Part shown: positions 16,315 through 26,500 of the stretch, piece by piece
Numbering within the stretch: the first letter of the stretch is position 1
Layout: the number at the start of each line of letters is the position of its first letter
Assembly (NCBI GenBank): GCA_037200445.1
Contig: JBBCGH010000001.1
Span: forward strand, 682,001 to 746,000
Origin: Alphaproteobacteria bacterium
Lineage (GTDB): Bacteria > Pseudomonadota > Alphaproteobacteria > Rhizobiales > Xanthobacteraceae
DNA length: 64,000 nt
Reading direction: 5' to 3'
Translations under genes and position numbers: made by a program
The notes under the pieces: generated by a model
What the model saw: the letters and a program-made list of their open reading frames with translations, nothing else
The model's database searches: none
What the model was told of the DNA's origin: nothing

Positions 16315-17226
16315 TCACCGCTTTAATTTCGGATCGAGCGCGTCGCGCAGCCCGTCACCCAGGAGATTGAACGCCAGCACGGTCACCAGGATCGCGGCGC
16401 CGGGGAAGGTCACGACCCACCAGGCGCGCAACACGAATTCGCGGGCGTCGGCAAGCATCGTCCCCCACTCGGGCAGCGGCGGCTGTGCGCCGAGGCCGAG
16501 GAAGCCGAGGGCCGCGGCATCGAGGATCGCGGTGGAGATGCCGAGCGTCGCCTGCACGATCAGCGGCGCGAGGCAGTTCGGCAGCACCTCCTTGAACATC
16601 AGCCGCACGCGCCCGGCGCCAGCAACCTTCGCGGCGGTCACATAATCCTTCGAGACCTCGGTGATGACTGCGGCACGCGCGATGCGCACGTAGTGCGGCA
16701 ACAGCACGACCGCGACCGCAAGCATGGCGTTCATCAGGCCCGGCCCGAGGATCGCGACGATCACGATCGCGAGCAGCAGGCTCGGCAGCGTCAACGTGAT
16801 GTCCATCAGCCGCATGATTGCGATCTCGGTGACGCCGCGGAAAAAGCCCGCGACGAGCCCGAGTACCGTGCCGACGGCAATCGAGAGCGCGACGACCGCG
16901 ATGCCGATGAGGAGCGACAGCCGTGCGCCATGGATCAGGCGCGAGAGAATGTCGCGGCCGATCGCGTCGGTGCCGAGCGGGTAGGTGAGTGAGCCCCCTT
17001 CCTGCCAGAACGGCGGCTTGAGGAAGGCCTGATTGTCAATGAGGATCGGCGAGTGCGGCGCGACGACATCCGCGAACACCGCGAGCAAAACCAGCACCAC
17101 GATCACCACGAGGCCCGCGACCGCGCCGGCGTTCTGCCGGAAATCCGCCCAGAACTCGGCCAGCGGATGCGGCGGTGCGCCGCTGTGCGCCGTCGGGACC
17201 GGAGTCTCGAGGGCTTCGGCGCTCAT
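16315..17226 (-). CDS. dppC: Dipeptide ABC transporter permease DppC
   Basis: The 303-residue protein starts at ATG 17224-17226 (MSAEALETPVPTAHSG), overlapping the dppB stop. It has an N-terminal membrane segment after a cytoplasmic lead (VAGLVVIVVLVLLAVFADVV), the extracytoplasmic TYPLGTDAIGRDILSRLIHG motif typical of DppC/OppC, several further membrane helices, and the EAA loop near EVSKDYVTAAKVAGAGRVRL that contacts the ATPases. The C-terminus NLLGDGLRDALDPKLKR is the family ending. It forms the translocation channel with DppB. Confidence 0.93.
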   Translation of the reverse strand: MSAEALETPVPTAHSGAPPHPLAEFWADFRQNAGAVAGLVVIVVLVLLAVFADVVAPHSPILIDNQAFLKPPFWQEGGSLTYPLGTDAIGRDILSRLIHGARLSLLIGIAVVALSIAVGTVLGLVAGFFRGVTEIAIMRLMDITLTLPSLLLAIVIVAILGPGLMNAMLAVAVVLLPHYVRIARAAVITEVSKDYVTAAKVAGAGRVRLMFKEVLPNCLAPLIVQATLGISTAILDAAALGFLGLGAQPPLPEWGTMLADAREFVLRAWWVVTFPGAAILVTVLAFNLLGDGLRDALDPKLKR

Positions 17227-18233
17227 GGCGTGTGCCGGATGCGCGGATTGATGAAAACGTAGGCGACGTCGACCAGCAGGTTCACGATCATCACGATCGC
17301 GCCGATCATCAGCGTGCCGCCTTGCAGCACCGGATAGTCGCGGCGGTTGATGCCTTCGATCAGCCACTTGCCGACGCCGGGCCAGGAGAAGATCGTCTCG
17401 GTCAGGATCGCGCCAGTGAACAGCACGCCGATCTGCAGACCGATCACGGTCACGACCGGGATCAGCGCGTTGCGCAGCGCGTGGATCGCGATCACGCGGT
17501 AGGTCGGAAGGCCTTTGGCGCGCGCGGTGCGGATGTAATCCTCGCCCAGCACTTCGAGCATGGCGGAGCGCGTCATGCGCGCGATGACGGCGAGCGGCAC
17601 CGTGCCGAGCACGATCATCGGCAAGATGAGATGCGACAGCGCCGATTTGAATGCGCCCCAGTCGCCAGCAAGAAGCGTGTCGATGAGGAGGAAGCCCGTC
17701 ACCGGCTCGACGAAATACTGGACGGCGAGGCGGCCGGAAACGGGTGTCAGTCCGAGTTGCACCGAGAACAGAAGGATCAGCAGCAGCCCCCACCAGAAGA
17801 TCGGCATCGAATAGCCGGTGAGTGACAAGCCCATCACGCCATGATCGAAGATGGAATTGCGCCGCACCGCCGCGATGATGCCGGCCGGCAGGCCGAAGCA
17901 GAGCGCGAACAGGATCGCCGAGATGCCGAGCTCGACGGTCGCGGGAAACAGCGTGGTGAATTCGGAAATCACCGGCTCGTGGGTGACGATCGAGCGCCCG
18001 AGATCGCCATGCACCAGCCGCGCGAGATAGTAGCCGTATTGCACCAGCACCGGCTGGTCGAAGCCGTATTCCTTGCGCAATTGCTCGTGCCGCGCCGGGT
18101 CGATGCCGCGCTCACCCGCCATCGTCTCGATCGGATCGCCGGGGATGAGGCGGATCAGCACGAAGACGAGCAGCGTGATCCCGATGAAGGTCGGGACCAC
18201 CAGGCTGACGCGGGTGAGAATGAACCGGAGCAT
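17223..18233 (-). CDS. dppB: Dipeptide ABC transporter permease DppB
   Basis: This 336-residue integral membrane protein begins MLRFILTRVSLVVPTFIGIT, the typical first helix of DppB/OppB, followed by the LIPGDPIETMAGERG periplasmic segment. The EAA loop is in EVLGEDYIRTARAKGLPTYR, and the C-terminal part (ETIFSWPGVGKWLIEGINRR, YVFINPRIRH) is family-standard. It overlaps dppC by 4 bp. It is separated from dppA by about 126 bp containing a palindromic repeat. Confidence 0.93.
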   Translation of the reverse strand: MLRFILTRVSLVVPTFIGITLLVFVLIRLIPGDPIETMAGERGIDPARHEQLRKEYGFDQPVLVQYGYYLARLVHGDLGRSIVTHEPVISEFTTLFPATVELGISAILFALCFGLPAGIIAAVRRNSIFDHGVMGLSLTGYSMPIFWWGLLLILLFSVQLGLTPVSGRLAVQYFVEPVTGFLLIDTLLAGDWGAFKSALSHLILPMIVLGTVPLAVIARMTRSAMLEVLGEDYIRTARAKGLPTYRVIAIHALRNALIPVVTVIGLQIGVLFTGAILTETIFSWPGVGKWLIEGINRRDYPVLQGGTLMIGAIVMIVNLLVDVAYVFINPRIRHTP

Positions 18234-18261
18234 GACGTCGCCTTGTTGAGGAGGCTACTCA

Positions 18262-18352
18262 TGTCAGCGTCATTGCGAGCAAAGCGAAGCAATCCAGACG
18301 CCACGCCAAGAACCGGGATTGCTTGGTCGGCTGCGCCTCCTCGCAATGATGA
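18262..18352. repeat. Inverted-repeat element between dppA and dppB
   Basis: Two arms face each other: GTCATTGCGAGCAAAGCGAA near 18268-18287 and, inverted, GATTGCTT... CTCCTCGCAATGAT near 18317-18350. This is a REP-like family common in rhizobia and relatives. In the dpp transcript it would form a long hairpin after dppA, which could stabilise the binding-protein message and lower expression downstream, as known for REP elements between malE and malF in E. coli. Confidence 0.78.
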
Positions 18353-18359
18353 GTGTAAG

Positions 18360-19958
18360 CTACTCTTTGATGTCGACGCCGTAGAAGACGTGCCGGCCGA
18401 ACGGCGAGAGCTTGAAGTCGGCGACGCTCTTGCGCACCGGCTTCAGCTGCACCGCATGCGCGATGGTGAACCAGGGCGCCTGTTCCTTGAACACCACCTG
18501 CGCCTGCTCGTAGAGCTTGGTGCGCTCGGCCTGATCCGAGATGGTCTTTGCCTTCACGACCAGATCGTCGAACGGCTTGTAGCACCACTTCGCGACGTTC
18601 GAACCGCCGGACTTCGCGGAGTCGCAGCCGAGCAGCGTGTGCAGGAAGTTGTCCGGATCGCCGTTGTCGCCGGTCCAGCCGAGCATGCCCATTTGGTGCT
18701 CGCCCGCCTGCATGCGCTTGCGGTACTCGCCCCACTCATAGGTCTTGATCTCGGCCTTCACGCCGATCTTGGCGAGGTCCGCCTGCATCAATTCGGCGAT
18801 GCGCTTGGCGTTCGGATTGTAGGGCCGCTGCACCGGCATCGCCCAGATGTCGGTCTCGAGCCCGTTCGGATAGCCGGCCTCCGCAAGCAGCTTCTTGGCG
18901 GTCTCCGGATCGAACGGGTCGTCCTTCACCGAGTCGTTGTACGACCACATCGATGGGGGAATCGGGTTCTTCGCAGCGACGCCCGACGACAGGTAGACCG
19001 CGTCGATGATGGCCTTCTTGTCGATGGCCATGCTGATCGCCTTGCGAACCTTCACGTCATCGAACGGCTTCTTCTGCGTGTTGAAGGCCAGATACCCGAT
19101 GTTGAGGCCGGGCTGTTCGAGGATCGTGACGTTTGCGTCCTTCTTGATCGCGTCGAGGTCCGCCGGGTTGGGATACGGCATCACCTGGCATTCGTTCTTC
19201 TGCACCTTCGCCCAGCGCACCGAGGCATCCGGCGTGATCGCGTAGACGAGGTCGTCGATCTTCGCCTTGCCGCCCCAATACTGCGGGAAGGCCTTGTAAC
19301 GAATGACCGCGTCTTTCTGGTACTGCACCAGATAGAACGGGCCGGTGCCGATCGGATCCTGGTCGATCTTCTCCGGCGTGCCGGCCTTGAGCATGGCATC
19401 GGCATATTCCTTCGACTGGATCGCGGCGAATGCCATCGCGAGGTCGGAGAGGAACGGCGCCTCGGGCTGATTGAGCGTGATCTTGACGGTGTAGTCGTCG
19501 ACCTTCTCGACCGACTTCAACAGCTTCGGCATGCCCATGTCGCCGAAGTAGGAGTGGTTCGAACTCGTGACCTTGAAATACGGATTGTCTTCCTTCCACT
19601 GCCGCTCCAGCGAGAACAGGATGTCGTCCGCGTTGAAGTCGCGGGTCGGCTTGAACGAGCGCGAGGTCGAGTGCCACTTCACGCCCTTGCGCAAGTTGAA
19701 GGTGTAGACCTTGCCGTCTTCCGAGATGGTCCACTTCTCGGCAAGGCCGGGCACGACCTTGGTGCTGCCGCGCTCGAACTCGACAATGCGATTGTAGACC
19801 GGCTCGTTCGCATCGAACGACGTGCCGGTCGTGTTGACCGCGGGATAGAAGTTTTCCGGGCTGCCTTCCGAGCAGAAAACCAGCGTTTTCGCGGAGGCCG
19901 CCGAAGCCGCCATCAGCGCGGTCGCACAGACCGCGGCGAGCCAGATCGATCGATTCAT
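18360..19958 (-). CDS. dppA: Periplasmic dipeptide-binding protein DppA
   Basis: The 532-residue protein has a signal peptide (MNRSIWLAAVCATALMAASA, cleavage near ASA-K) and is very close to E. coli DppA over long stretches: KTLVFCSEGSPENFYPAVN, PGLAEKWTISEDGKVYTFNL, PEAPFLSDLAMAF, KNECQVMPYPNPADLD, WAMPVQRPYNPNAKR and GWTGDNGDPDNFLHTLLGC. It delivers dipeptides (in E. coli also 5-aminolevulinate and haem) to DppBCDF. The start is ATG 19956-19958; a longer frame to 20093 lacks a signal sequence. It is the first gene of the operon. Confidence 0.94.
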   Translation of the reverse strand: MNRSIWLAAVCATALMAASAASAKTLVFCSEGSPENFYPAVNTTGTSFDANEPVYNRIVEFERGSTKVVPGLAEKWTISEDGKVYTFNLRKGVKWHSTSRSFKPTRDFNADDILFSLERQWKEDNPYFKVTSSNHSYFGDMGMPKLLKSVEKVDDYTVKITLNQPEAPFLSDLAMAFAAIQSKEYADAMLKAGTPEKIDQDPIGTGPFYLVQYQKDAVIRYKAFPQYWGGKAKIDDLVYAITPDASVRWAKVQKNECQVMPYPNPADLDAIKKDANVTILEQPGLNIGYLAFNTQKKPFDDVKVRKAISMAIDKKAIIDAVYLSSGVAAKNPIPPSMWSYNDSVKDDPFDPETAKKLLAEAGYPNGLETDIWAMPVQRPYNPNAKRIAELMQADLAKIGVKAEIKTYEWGEYRKRMQAGEHQMGMLGWTGDNGDPDNFLHTLLGCDSAKSGGSNVAKWCYKPFDDLVVKAKTISDQAERTKLYEQAQVVFKEQAPWFTIAHAVQLKPVRKSVADFKLSPFGRHVFYGVDIKE

Positions 19959-20162
19959 GGTGGGAACTCCGTTGGCCCTTTGGCCCATTGGGCAACCTTG
20001 CGATTGAGCATACCGGCTGTCAATGAACCCGAAATGCCCGGAAATGGCGGCGACGCGTCCGCTTGCCAGCCGCACCTGAACCCTTGACCGCACCGGCCGG
20101 TTGCGAATGAAATCCGGGTCTCCCGCTGCGGCGGGTCATGACATGCAAGCGAGGGGACTGGG

Positions 20163-22493
20163 GTGGGTGAGTTCGCGGTCGGTCAAGGCGTTACGCGGTT
20201 TGAAGATCCGAGATTGCTGAGGGGTGGCGGACGGTATGTGGATGATATCGTGCTGCCGCGGATGGCAGCCGGTTATGTCCTTCGTTCCCCTCATGCTCAT
20301 GCGAAAATCCGCGCGATCGATACCATGCGCGCGACCGCTGCTCCGGGGGTTCTGCTGGTCCTGACGGGCGCGGACTGGAAACGCTCGGGCTGGGGCGATC
20401 TGCCGGTGCCCGGCGGACAGAAGCGCCGCGACGGCAGCGCGATGTACCGCTCGCCCTATCCGGCATTGGCGCAGGATCGCGTGCGCTGGGTTGGCGACTA
20501 CGTCGCCTTTGTAGTGGCGGAGACCTACGCCCAGGCGGTCGACGCCGCCGAGCTGATCGAGGTGGACTACGAGCCGCTGCCTTCCGTCAGCTCGACCGCG
20601 GACGCGGTCGCGTCCGACGCGCCGCGTGTGTGGGACGATTGTCCGGACAACATCTGTTTCGTGCATCTCGCCGGCGACAAGGCGGCCGCGGACGCGGCTT
20701 TTGCATGCGCGGATCACGTCGTACGCCATCGCCTCACAGTCAATCGCGTCACCGCGGTGACGATGGAGCCGCGCGGCTGCATCGGCGACTACGATGCGGC
20801 GAGCGGGCACTACACCCTCTATGGCCAGCCGCAGGGCGTGCACACCTTCCGCTCGGATCTCGCAACGCAAGTGCTGAAGGTGCCCGAGAGCCGCGTGCGC
20901 GTCATCGCCGGTGACGTCGGCGGGAGCTTCGGCATGAAGTCGGCGATCTTCAACGAGGCGCCGCTCACGCTGTTTGCCTCGAAGCTTCTCGGCCGGCCGG
21001 TCAAATGGCAGAGCACACGCTCGGAGGCCTTTCTCAGTGATGCGGAAGCGCGCGACAACATAAGCGAAGCCGAGCTGGCGCTCGACAAGGACGGCCTCTT
21101 CATCGGCATGCGGGTCACGACCATCGCCAATATGGGCGCGCATCTGCAGAACGGCACGCCGAACTTCCTGAACAATCTCGGCACGCTTGCCGGCGTCTAT
21201 CGCACACCGGCGATCCACGCCGATGTCACGGCCGTGTACACGCACACCAACCCGGTGCGCCCCTATCGCGGCAACGGCCGCCCCGAGGCGGCCTACGTGA
21301 TCGAACGGCTGGTGGATCTCGCCGCCGCGCAGACCGGCATCGATCCGGTGGAATTGCGTCGGCGCAATCTCATTCCGCCCGAGGCGATGCCGTTCAAGAC
21401 CGGCCTCACATTCACCTACGACTGCGGCGAATTCGAAAAAGTCCTCGACGAAGGGCTGCGTCGCGCCGATATCGCAGGTTTTCGCAAGCGGCGCGCTGAG
21501 TCGGAAAAGCGCGGCAAGCTGCGCGGCCTCGGCATCTCGTATTCGATCGAGCGCGCCGGAACGCTTGGCTTTGAAGGTGCCGAGGTGCGCTTCGACCGCT
21601 CCGGGGCGCTTACACTCTTTTCGGGAAGCGTCACGCAAGGCCAGGGCCACGAGACGGTGTTCAAGCAGCTGGTCTGCGACCGGCTTGGCATTCATCCCGA
21701 TCAGGCCGAGTACGTGCAGGGCGACACCGACAAGGTCTTCTTCGGGCAGGGGACCGGCGGCTCGCGCTCGGCGACGCTCGCCGGATCGGCGTTTCATGGC
21801 GCCGTGGAGAAGGTTCTCGACAAGGCGCGGAAGCTTGCCGCCCATCTGCTCGGCGTCCAGGTCGCCGATATCAACTTTGCCGAGGGAATCTTTTCCAGCC
21901 CCAAGACCAACCGGACACTGACCATGCCGGACGTCGCACGCGCCGCGGCCGACCCGAACAAACTGCCGCAGGATATGGAAGGCGGTCTCGTCGCCACTTC
22001 GGTCTACAAGGCCGACGTCGAGAACTATCCGAACGGCTGTCATGTGTGCGAGGTGGAGATCGATCGCGACACCGGCGAGGCCGCGATCGCACGCTACACC
22101 GTGGTCGACGATGTCGGCACCGTGCTCAATCCGATGCTGCTGCACGGACAGATCCACGGCGGTGTCGTGCAAGGCGTCGGGCAGATCCTGATGGAAGACA
22201 TCTGCCGCGATGCTTCGGGCCAGCCGCTCACCGGTTCGTTCATGGATTACGCGATGCCGCGCGCCAGCGATGTCGGCGACATCTCGGTCGAGAGCCATCC
22301 GGTGCCGACCAGCACCAATCCGATTGGCGTGAAGGGGGCGGGCGAAGCCGGTTGCGTCGGCGCGCTGCCGGCGGTCGCCAATGCACTCGTCGACGCGCTG
22401 GCGCAATTGGGCGTGCGCCACATCGAAATGCCGGCGACGCCGGAGCGCATCTGGCGCGCCATCCACAGGGGGAGTGGCGCGGCTTCTGCGTAG
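20163..22493 (+). CDS. Molybdenum hydroxylase large subunit (CoxL form II / aldehyde oxidase-like)
   Basis: This 776-residue xanthine-oxidase-family catalytic subunit binds molybdopterin cytosine dinucleotide. It begins with the family start ([20 protein letters not shown]). The active-site loop is [10 protein letters not shown] (P367 to A376), the form II pattern, not the AYRCSFR loop of true CO dehydrogenase, so CO oxidation is unlikely. The catalytic glutamate is E728 in [10 protein letters not shown], and the MCD-binding GQGHET and [10 protein letters not shown] motifs are present. No FAD (CoxM) or [2Fe-2S] (CoxS) subunit is encoded nearby. The start is GTG 20163. It is followed 41 bp later by a Bug-type binding protein. 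Confidence 0.9.
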   Translation: MGEFAVGQGVTRFEDPRLLRGGGRYVDDIVLPRMAAGYVLRSPHAHAKIRAIDTMRATAAPGVLLVLTGADWKRSGWGDLPVPGGQKRRDGSAMYRSPYPALAQDRVRWVGDYVAFVVAETYAQAVDAAELIEVDYEPLPSVSSTADAVASDAPRVWDDCPDNICFVHLAGDKAAADAAFACADHVVRHRLTVNRVTAVTMEPRGCIGDYDAASGHYTLYGQPQGVHTFRSDLATQVLKVPESRVRVIAGDVGGSFGMKSAIFNEAPLTLFASKLLGRPVKWQSTRSEAFLSDAEARDNISEAELALDKDGLFIGMRVTTIANMGAHLQNGTPNFLNNLGTLAGVYRTPAIHADVTAVYTHTNPVRPYRGNGRPEAAYVIERLVDLAAAQTGIDPVELRRRNLIPPEAMPFKTGLTFTYDCGEFEKVLDEGLRRADIAGFRKRRAESEKRGKLRGLGISYSIERAGTLGFEGAEVRFDRSGALTLFSGSVTQGQGHETVFKQLVCDRLGIHPDQAEYVQGDTDKVFFGQGTGGSRSATLAGSAFHGAVEKVLDKARKLAAHLLGVQVADINFAEGIFSSPKTNRTLTMPDVARAAADPNKLPQDMEGGLVATSVYKADVENYPNGCHVCEVEIDRDTGEAAIARYTVVDDVGTVLNPMLLHGQIHGGVVQGVGQILMEDICRDASGQPLTGSFMDYAMPRASDVGDISVESHPVPTSTNPIGVKGAGEAGCVGALPAVANALVDALAQLGVRHIEMPATPERIWRAIHRGSGAASA

Positions 22494-22534
22494 CTTTGGT
22501 TTCGAATTGCAAAGAAGAACCGGGAGGAGGGCAC

Positions 22535-23524
22535 ATGGTGAATCGGCGGGACCTGGTGAAGTTCACGGCTGCGCTTCCATTTGCGCAGGGAGCCTTGTCC
22601 TCCGCCGGCGCACACGCGCAGGGGACATGGCCGAGCCGAACCATCACGATCGTGGTGCCGTTTCCTCCAGGAGGAACGGCCGATATCGCGGCTCGCCCGC
22701 TCGCGGCTCACCTCGCCGAGAAGCTCGGCCGCAACGTCGTCGTCGAAAACAAGGGCGGCGCTGGCGGCGGCATCGGGCATGCGTATGTGGCGCGCGCCGA
22801 ACCCGATGGCTACACTATCATGACGGCGCTTCCATCGCTAGCCGTCATTCCCGAGGCCAACCGGTTGCAGGGCAAGCCGCCGACCTACGAAATCGACCAG
22901 TTCGTTCCGCTCGCGCGCATGTTCGCCGATCCGGTGCTGCTCACCGTCAAGAAGTCGTCTCCCTGGAAAACAATCGACGATTTCATCGCTGCGGTCAGGA
23001 GCAATCCGGGACAAATTCCATACGGTACGTCCGGCTACCTTGGGACCGTGCATCTCGCGATGGAGATGTTCCTGACTGCCGCCGGACTCAAGATGGTCCA
23101 CGTGCCCTATCAGGGCGGCGGCCCGTCCTTCGCGGCGTTCCTCGCGGATCAGGTGCCGGTGATCCCTACGCTCGAGTCGATCGGCAAGGGCCAGTTCGAT
23201 GCGGGAAATCTCCGTGTGCTGGCGCAGTGGGGCACCGAGCGGCTGCCCAATTTTGCGGACGCCCCGACGTTCGGGGAGGCAGGGCTTCCCGACGTCGTTT
23301 ACATCCTGTGGGCCGGCGTATTCGCGCCGAAAAAAACGCCTGAGCCCGTCACGCGCATTCTGCGCGACGCGATCCGGCCCTTCATGCAGGACAAGGCCGT
23401 GGTCGCACGCTTCGTGGCCGCGGGCAGCCAGGTGTCCTACCTCGACGGTCCTGAATTCGCGCAGTTTCTCGAGGGCGACACGGATCGCCTGGTCAAGATT
23501 ACGCGCAAGATCGGCCTCTCATAG
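22535..23524 (+). CDS. Bug/TctC-family periplasmic solute-binding protein
   Basis: The 329-residue protein starts at ATG 22535 with GGGAGGAGG upstream and has an N-terminal export signal (MVNRRDLVKFTAALPFAQGA, with a twin arginine). The mature part starts with the family motif SRTITIVVPFPPGGTADIAA, followed by NVVVENKGGAGGGIG and YQGGGPSFAAFLADQVPV. Such proteins bind carboxylates for tripartite TctABC transporters or act as orphan sensors; no TctA/TctB genes are near. Its pairing with a molybdenum hydroxylase suggests that it captures the substrate of that enzyme, which is an inference from spacing only. Confidence 0.9.
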   Translation: MVNRRDLVKFTAALPFAQGALSSAGAHAQGTWPSRTITIVVPFPPGGTADIAARPLAAHLAEKLGRNVVVENKGGAGGGIGHAYVARAEPDGYTIMTALPSLAVIPEANRLQGKPPTYEIDQFVPLARMFADPVLLTVKKSSPWKTIDDFIAAVRSNPGQIPYGTSGYLGTVHLAMEMFLTAAGLKMVHVPYQGGGPSFAAFLADQVPVIPTLESIGKGQFDAGNLRVLAQWGTERLPNFADAPTFGEAGLPDVVYILWAGVFAPKKTPEPVTRILRDAIRPFMQDKAVVARFVAAGSQVSYLDGPEFAQFLEGDTDRLVKITRKIGLS

Positions 23525-23541
23525 CGGCGGGACTCGCCGCT
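23523..23541. terminator. Hairpin between convergent genes, possible bidirectional terminator
   Basis: Seven-base arms AGCGGCG and CGCCGCT enclose a five-base loop in the 19 bp between the stop codons of the Bug protein and the RTX protein. There is no T-run, so intrinsic termination is uncertain; position between convergent genes is the main support. Confidence 0.4.
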
Positions 23542-23543
23542 GG

Positions 23544-26500
23544 TCAGGTAAACGCCAGCATCCAGTTGTCGATACGGCCGGTCGTGCTGTCCGCCCACAT
23601 GATGTCATTCACGCCATTGTGGTCGAAGTCACCGATGCCGACCGGGGCCGAACCTGCAGGATGCGTGCCGATATCGAAGCTGCCGGCCCACTGGCCGTTC
23701 TTCATGACCCAGATGTCGATGTCGTTGTTCGTCGGATTGTACCAGACGATGTCGCTGGTGCCGTCCTTGTTGAAATCGGCCGCGCCGATCGGTTGCCACC
23801 CGGCAGGATGCGGTCCGACATCGATGCTGCCGGCCCATTGACCGTTCACGATCTTCCAGATGTCGACGTCGCCGGTCGATGGATTGTACCAGGCGATGTC
23901 GCTGGTGCCGTCGCCATTGAAATCGCCGAAGACGGATGGCGTGTAGCCGGCCGGATGGGTGCCGATATCGATACTGCCGGCCCATTGGCCGTTCGAGATT
24001 TGCCACAGATCGACGTCACGCGTGACGGAATTGTACCAAAGGACATCGGTCGTCCCGTCACCGTTGAAGTCGCCGGTGCCGCTCGGCGCATATCCGGCGG
24101 GGTGTGTCCCGATGTCGATGCTGCCCGCCCACTGCGCATTGTCGATCTTCCAGAGATCCACATCGCGTGTGGTCGGATTGAACCAGAGCACGTCGCTGGT
24201 GCCGTCATGATTGTAGTCGCCGAAGCCGACCGGCTGGTAACCCGCCGGATGGGGGCCGACATCCGAGCTTGCGGCCCACGCGCCGTTGGCGAGCTTCCAG
24301 ATATCGATGTCGCCGGTCGTCGGGTTGAACCACGCAAGATCGCTTGTTGCGTCGCTATCGAAGTTGCCGATCCCCGTCGGCACCCAGCCGGCCGGATGTG
24401 ATCCGGCATCGACGCTGGCCGTCCAGTGCACAGTGAACTGCGATTCGTCCGCATCGGTGACTTTGACCGTGATCAACTGATCGTCGCTGAGGCTGCCGTC
24501 CGAGGCGCGGACCTGCACCAGGTAGCTGTTGTTGTGATCGGAGTCGGTCGGGATTTCGAAATTCGGCGCGGTGATGAACGAGAGCACCCCGGTCGTCCCG
24601 TCGATCTGGAATTTGGCGGCATCACTCCCGCCGGCGATCGAATAGGTGATGCTCGGCGAGTCGATATCCGTCGCATGCACCGTCGTGACCGCGGTGGTGT
24701 TCTCGGCGATCGACACAGGCGCCGTGTCGCCGCCGCCATCCGACACGATCACCGGCGCATCGTTCACCGGATTGACCGTGAGGTGCACGGTAGCGACGTT
24801 GCTGTCGAGGGAACCATCATTGGCCTTGAAGGTGAAGCTGTCGGTGCCGTTGAAGTCCGCGTTCGGCGTGTAGCTGAACGTGCCATCTGGATTCACAGTC
24901 ACCGTGCCGTGCGCCGCCTGCGACACGCGGCTGTAGGTGAGTGACGGGCTGTCGAGGTCGCTGGCGACCAGCGCACCGTTGATCGCATTGTCTTCGTTCC
25001 CGCTCGCCGAGCTGTCTTGCGCGACCGGCGCCACGTTGAACAGGAAATCGTCCGCACTCAGCGCGCCGGGCAGCACGCCGTTGAGCGTGATCGAGCTGCC
25101 GTTGCCGAAGTCGATCAGCGTGTCGCCGCCGCTCTGACTCATGAGCAGTTGCAGTTGAGCGAACGACTGCACGGCCGGGACGGCCCGCAGGTCCACCTTG
25201 TCGTCGGTGCCAAATCCGGCAACAAAATTGTTGATCTGGTCCGCGCCGTCACCGAGATGATAGACGAAGCGATCGTCTCCGGCCCCGCCGTCGAGAATGT
25301 CCGCGCCAATGCCGCCAATGATGATATCGGCGCCGTCGCCGCCGGTGATGGTGTCGTTGCCGATGCCGCCGTCCAGCGTCAGCTTTGTCAACGCCGCAAG
25401 GCCCGGGCCGGCCGTGATCGTGTCGTTGCCGTCGCCGGCTGAGATCACGATGTTTTCGGTCGTTCCGATGTCGACGGCAAACGGGTTCGCTGTGGTGCGC
25501 GCGACATGCACGAGTGCGCCATTCGCCGCAATCGCGAACGTTTCGTTGTCGCCCGTGCCATTGACGGTCGCCGTGTCTGCACCGCCCTCGCCATTGATGG
25601 CAACGTGATCGTTGGCGGCTTCGAATCCGAGCACGGTGACCTGCTCGGCGAGCCCGCTCACCGTCAGCGTTCCTGCGCTGTTGCTCGCGATCGAGAACGC
25701 GTTGTTGCCGCCGCCCGCGTTGACCGTCACGGTATCGGCGGCTCCATCTCCCGTGCCGCTGCCAGCCGGTGACGAAAGGTCGACCGTCACCTCGGTGACG
25801 TCGGTGCCGGTCAGGTCATTGACGGTGACCTGGTCGGCGCCGCCCAGCGCGTTGAAATGCACATGCTCGATACCGTCGAGGTCCATCGTGATGTTGGCAA
25901 CGTCGCGGGTGAACCGCACCCGCTCGCCATTTGCCGAGATGTTGATTTTCTCGGCAATGTTCGCGCCGTTGAACAGCAGCGTGTCGCTGCCGGCCTGGCC
26001 CTCCACGATGTCGCTGCCGTCGCCCGGGTCCCACTGGTAGGTGTCGTCTCCGTCACCCAGGAACGCCGTATCGTTGCCCTGGTTGCCGTCGATGAAATCG
26101 TTGCCCTCGCCGCCGATCAGGGTGTCGGCGCCGTTGCCGCCAAGGATCGTGTCGTTGCCGGCGCCGCCATCGATCGTGATGCTGGTGATCGCCGCGAGAT
26201 TGCCGCTCGCCGAGATATGGTCGTCCCCGCCGCCGAGATTGATGACGAGCTTCTCGGTCCCGACATCGACATCGAATTGCGCCGGCGTGATCTCGCTAAC
26301 GCGCGCGAACGTGCCGTTCGCCGCGATACTGAACGTCTCGTCGCCGTCTGTGCCGTTCACCTGCGTGGTATCGGTGCCGCCGTTGCCGACGGTCTGGACG
26401 CTGTCGGCTGCCTCGGCGCCGAGTACAGTGAGCAGCGTGCCGAGCCCACCAATCACCACCGCCCCGCCGCCGCCGATCACCTGGAACGTGTCGTCGGCCG

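Noticed and set aside
17841-20087. 748-residue open frame on the plus strand opposite dppA/dppB
   Set aside because: It lies antisense to clearly recognisable DppA and DppB; its sequence is rich in Arg/His/Asp shadows of GC-rich codons and has no domain.
20136-22466. 776-residue minus-strand frame opposite the molybdenum hydroxylase
   Set aside because: Same length and place as the real gene but no conserved motif; the plus frame has complete catalytic motifs.
20163-22493. Carbon monoxide dehydrogenase (CoxL form I)
   Set aside because: The active-site loop is PYRGNGR, the form II pattern, without the cysteine-containing loop, and no CoxM/CoxS genes are adjacent.
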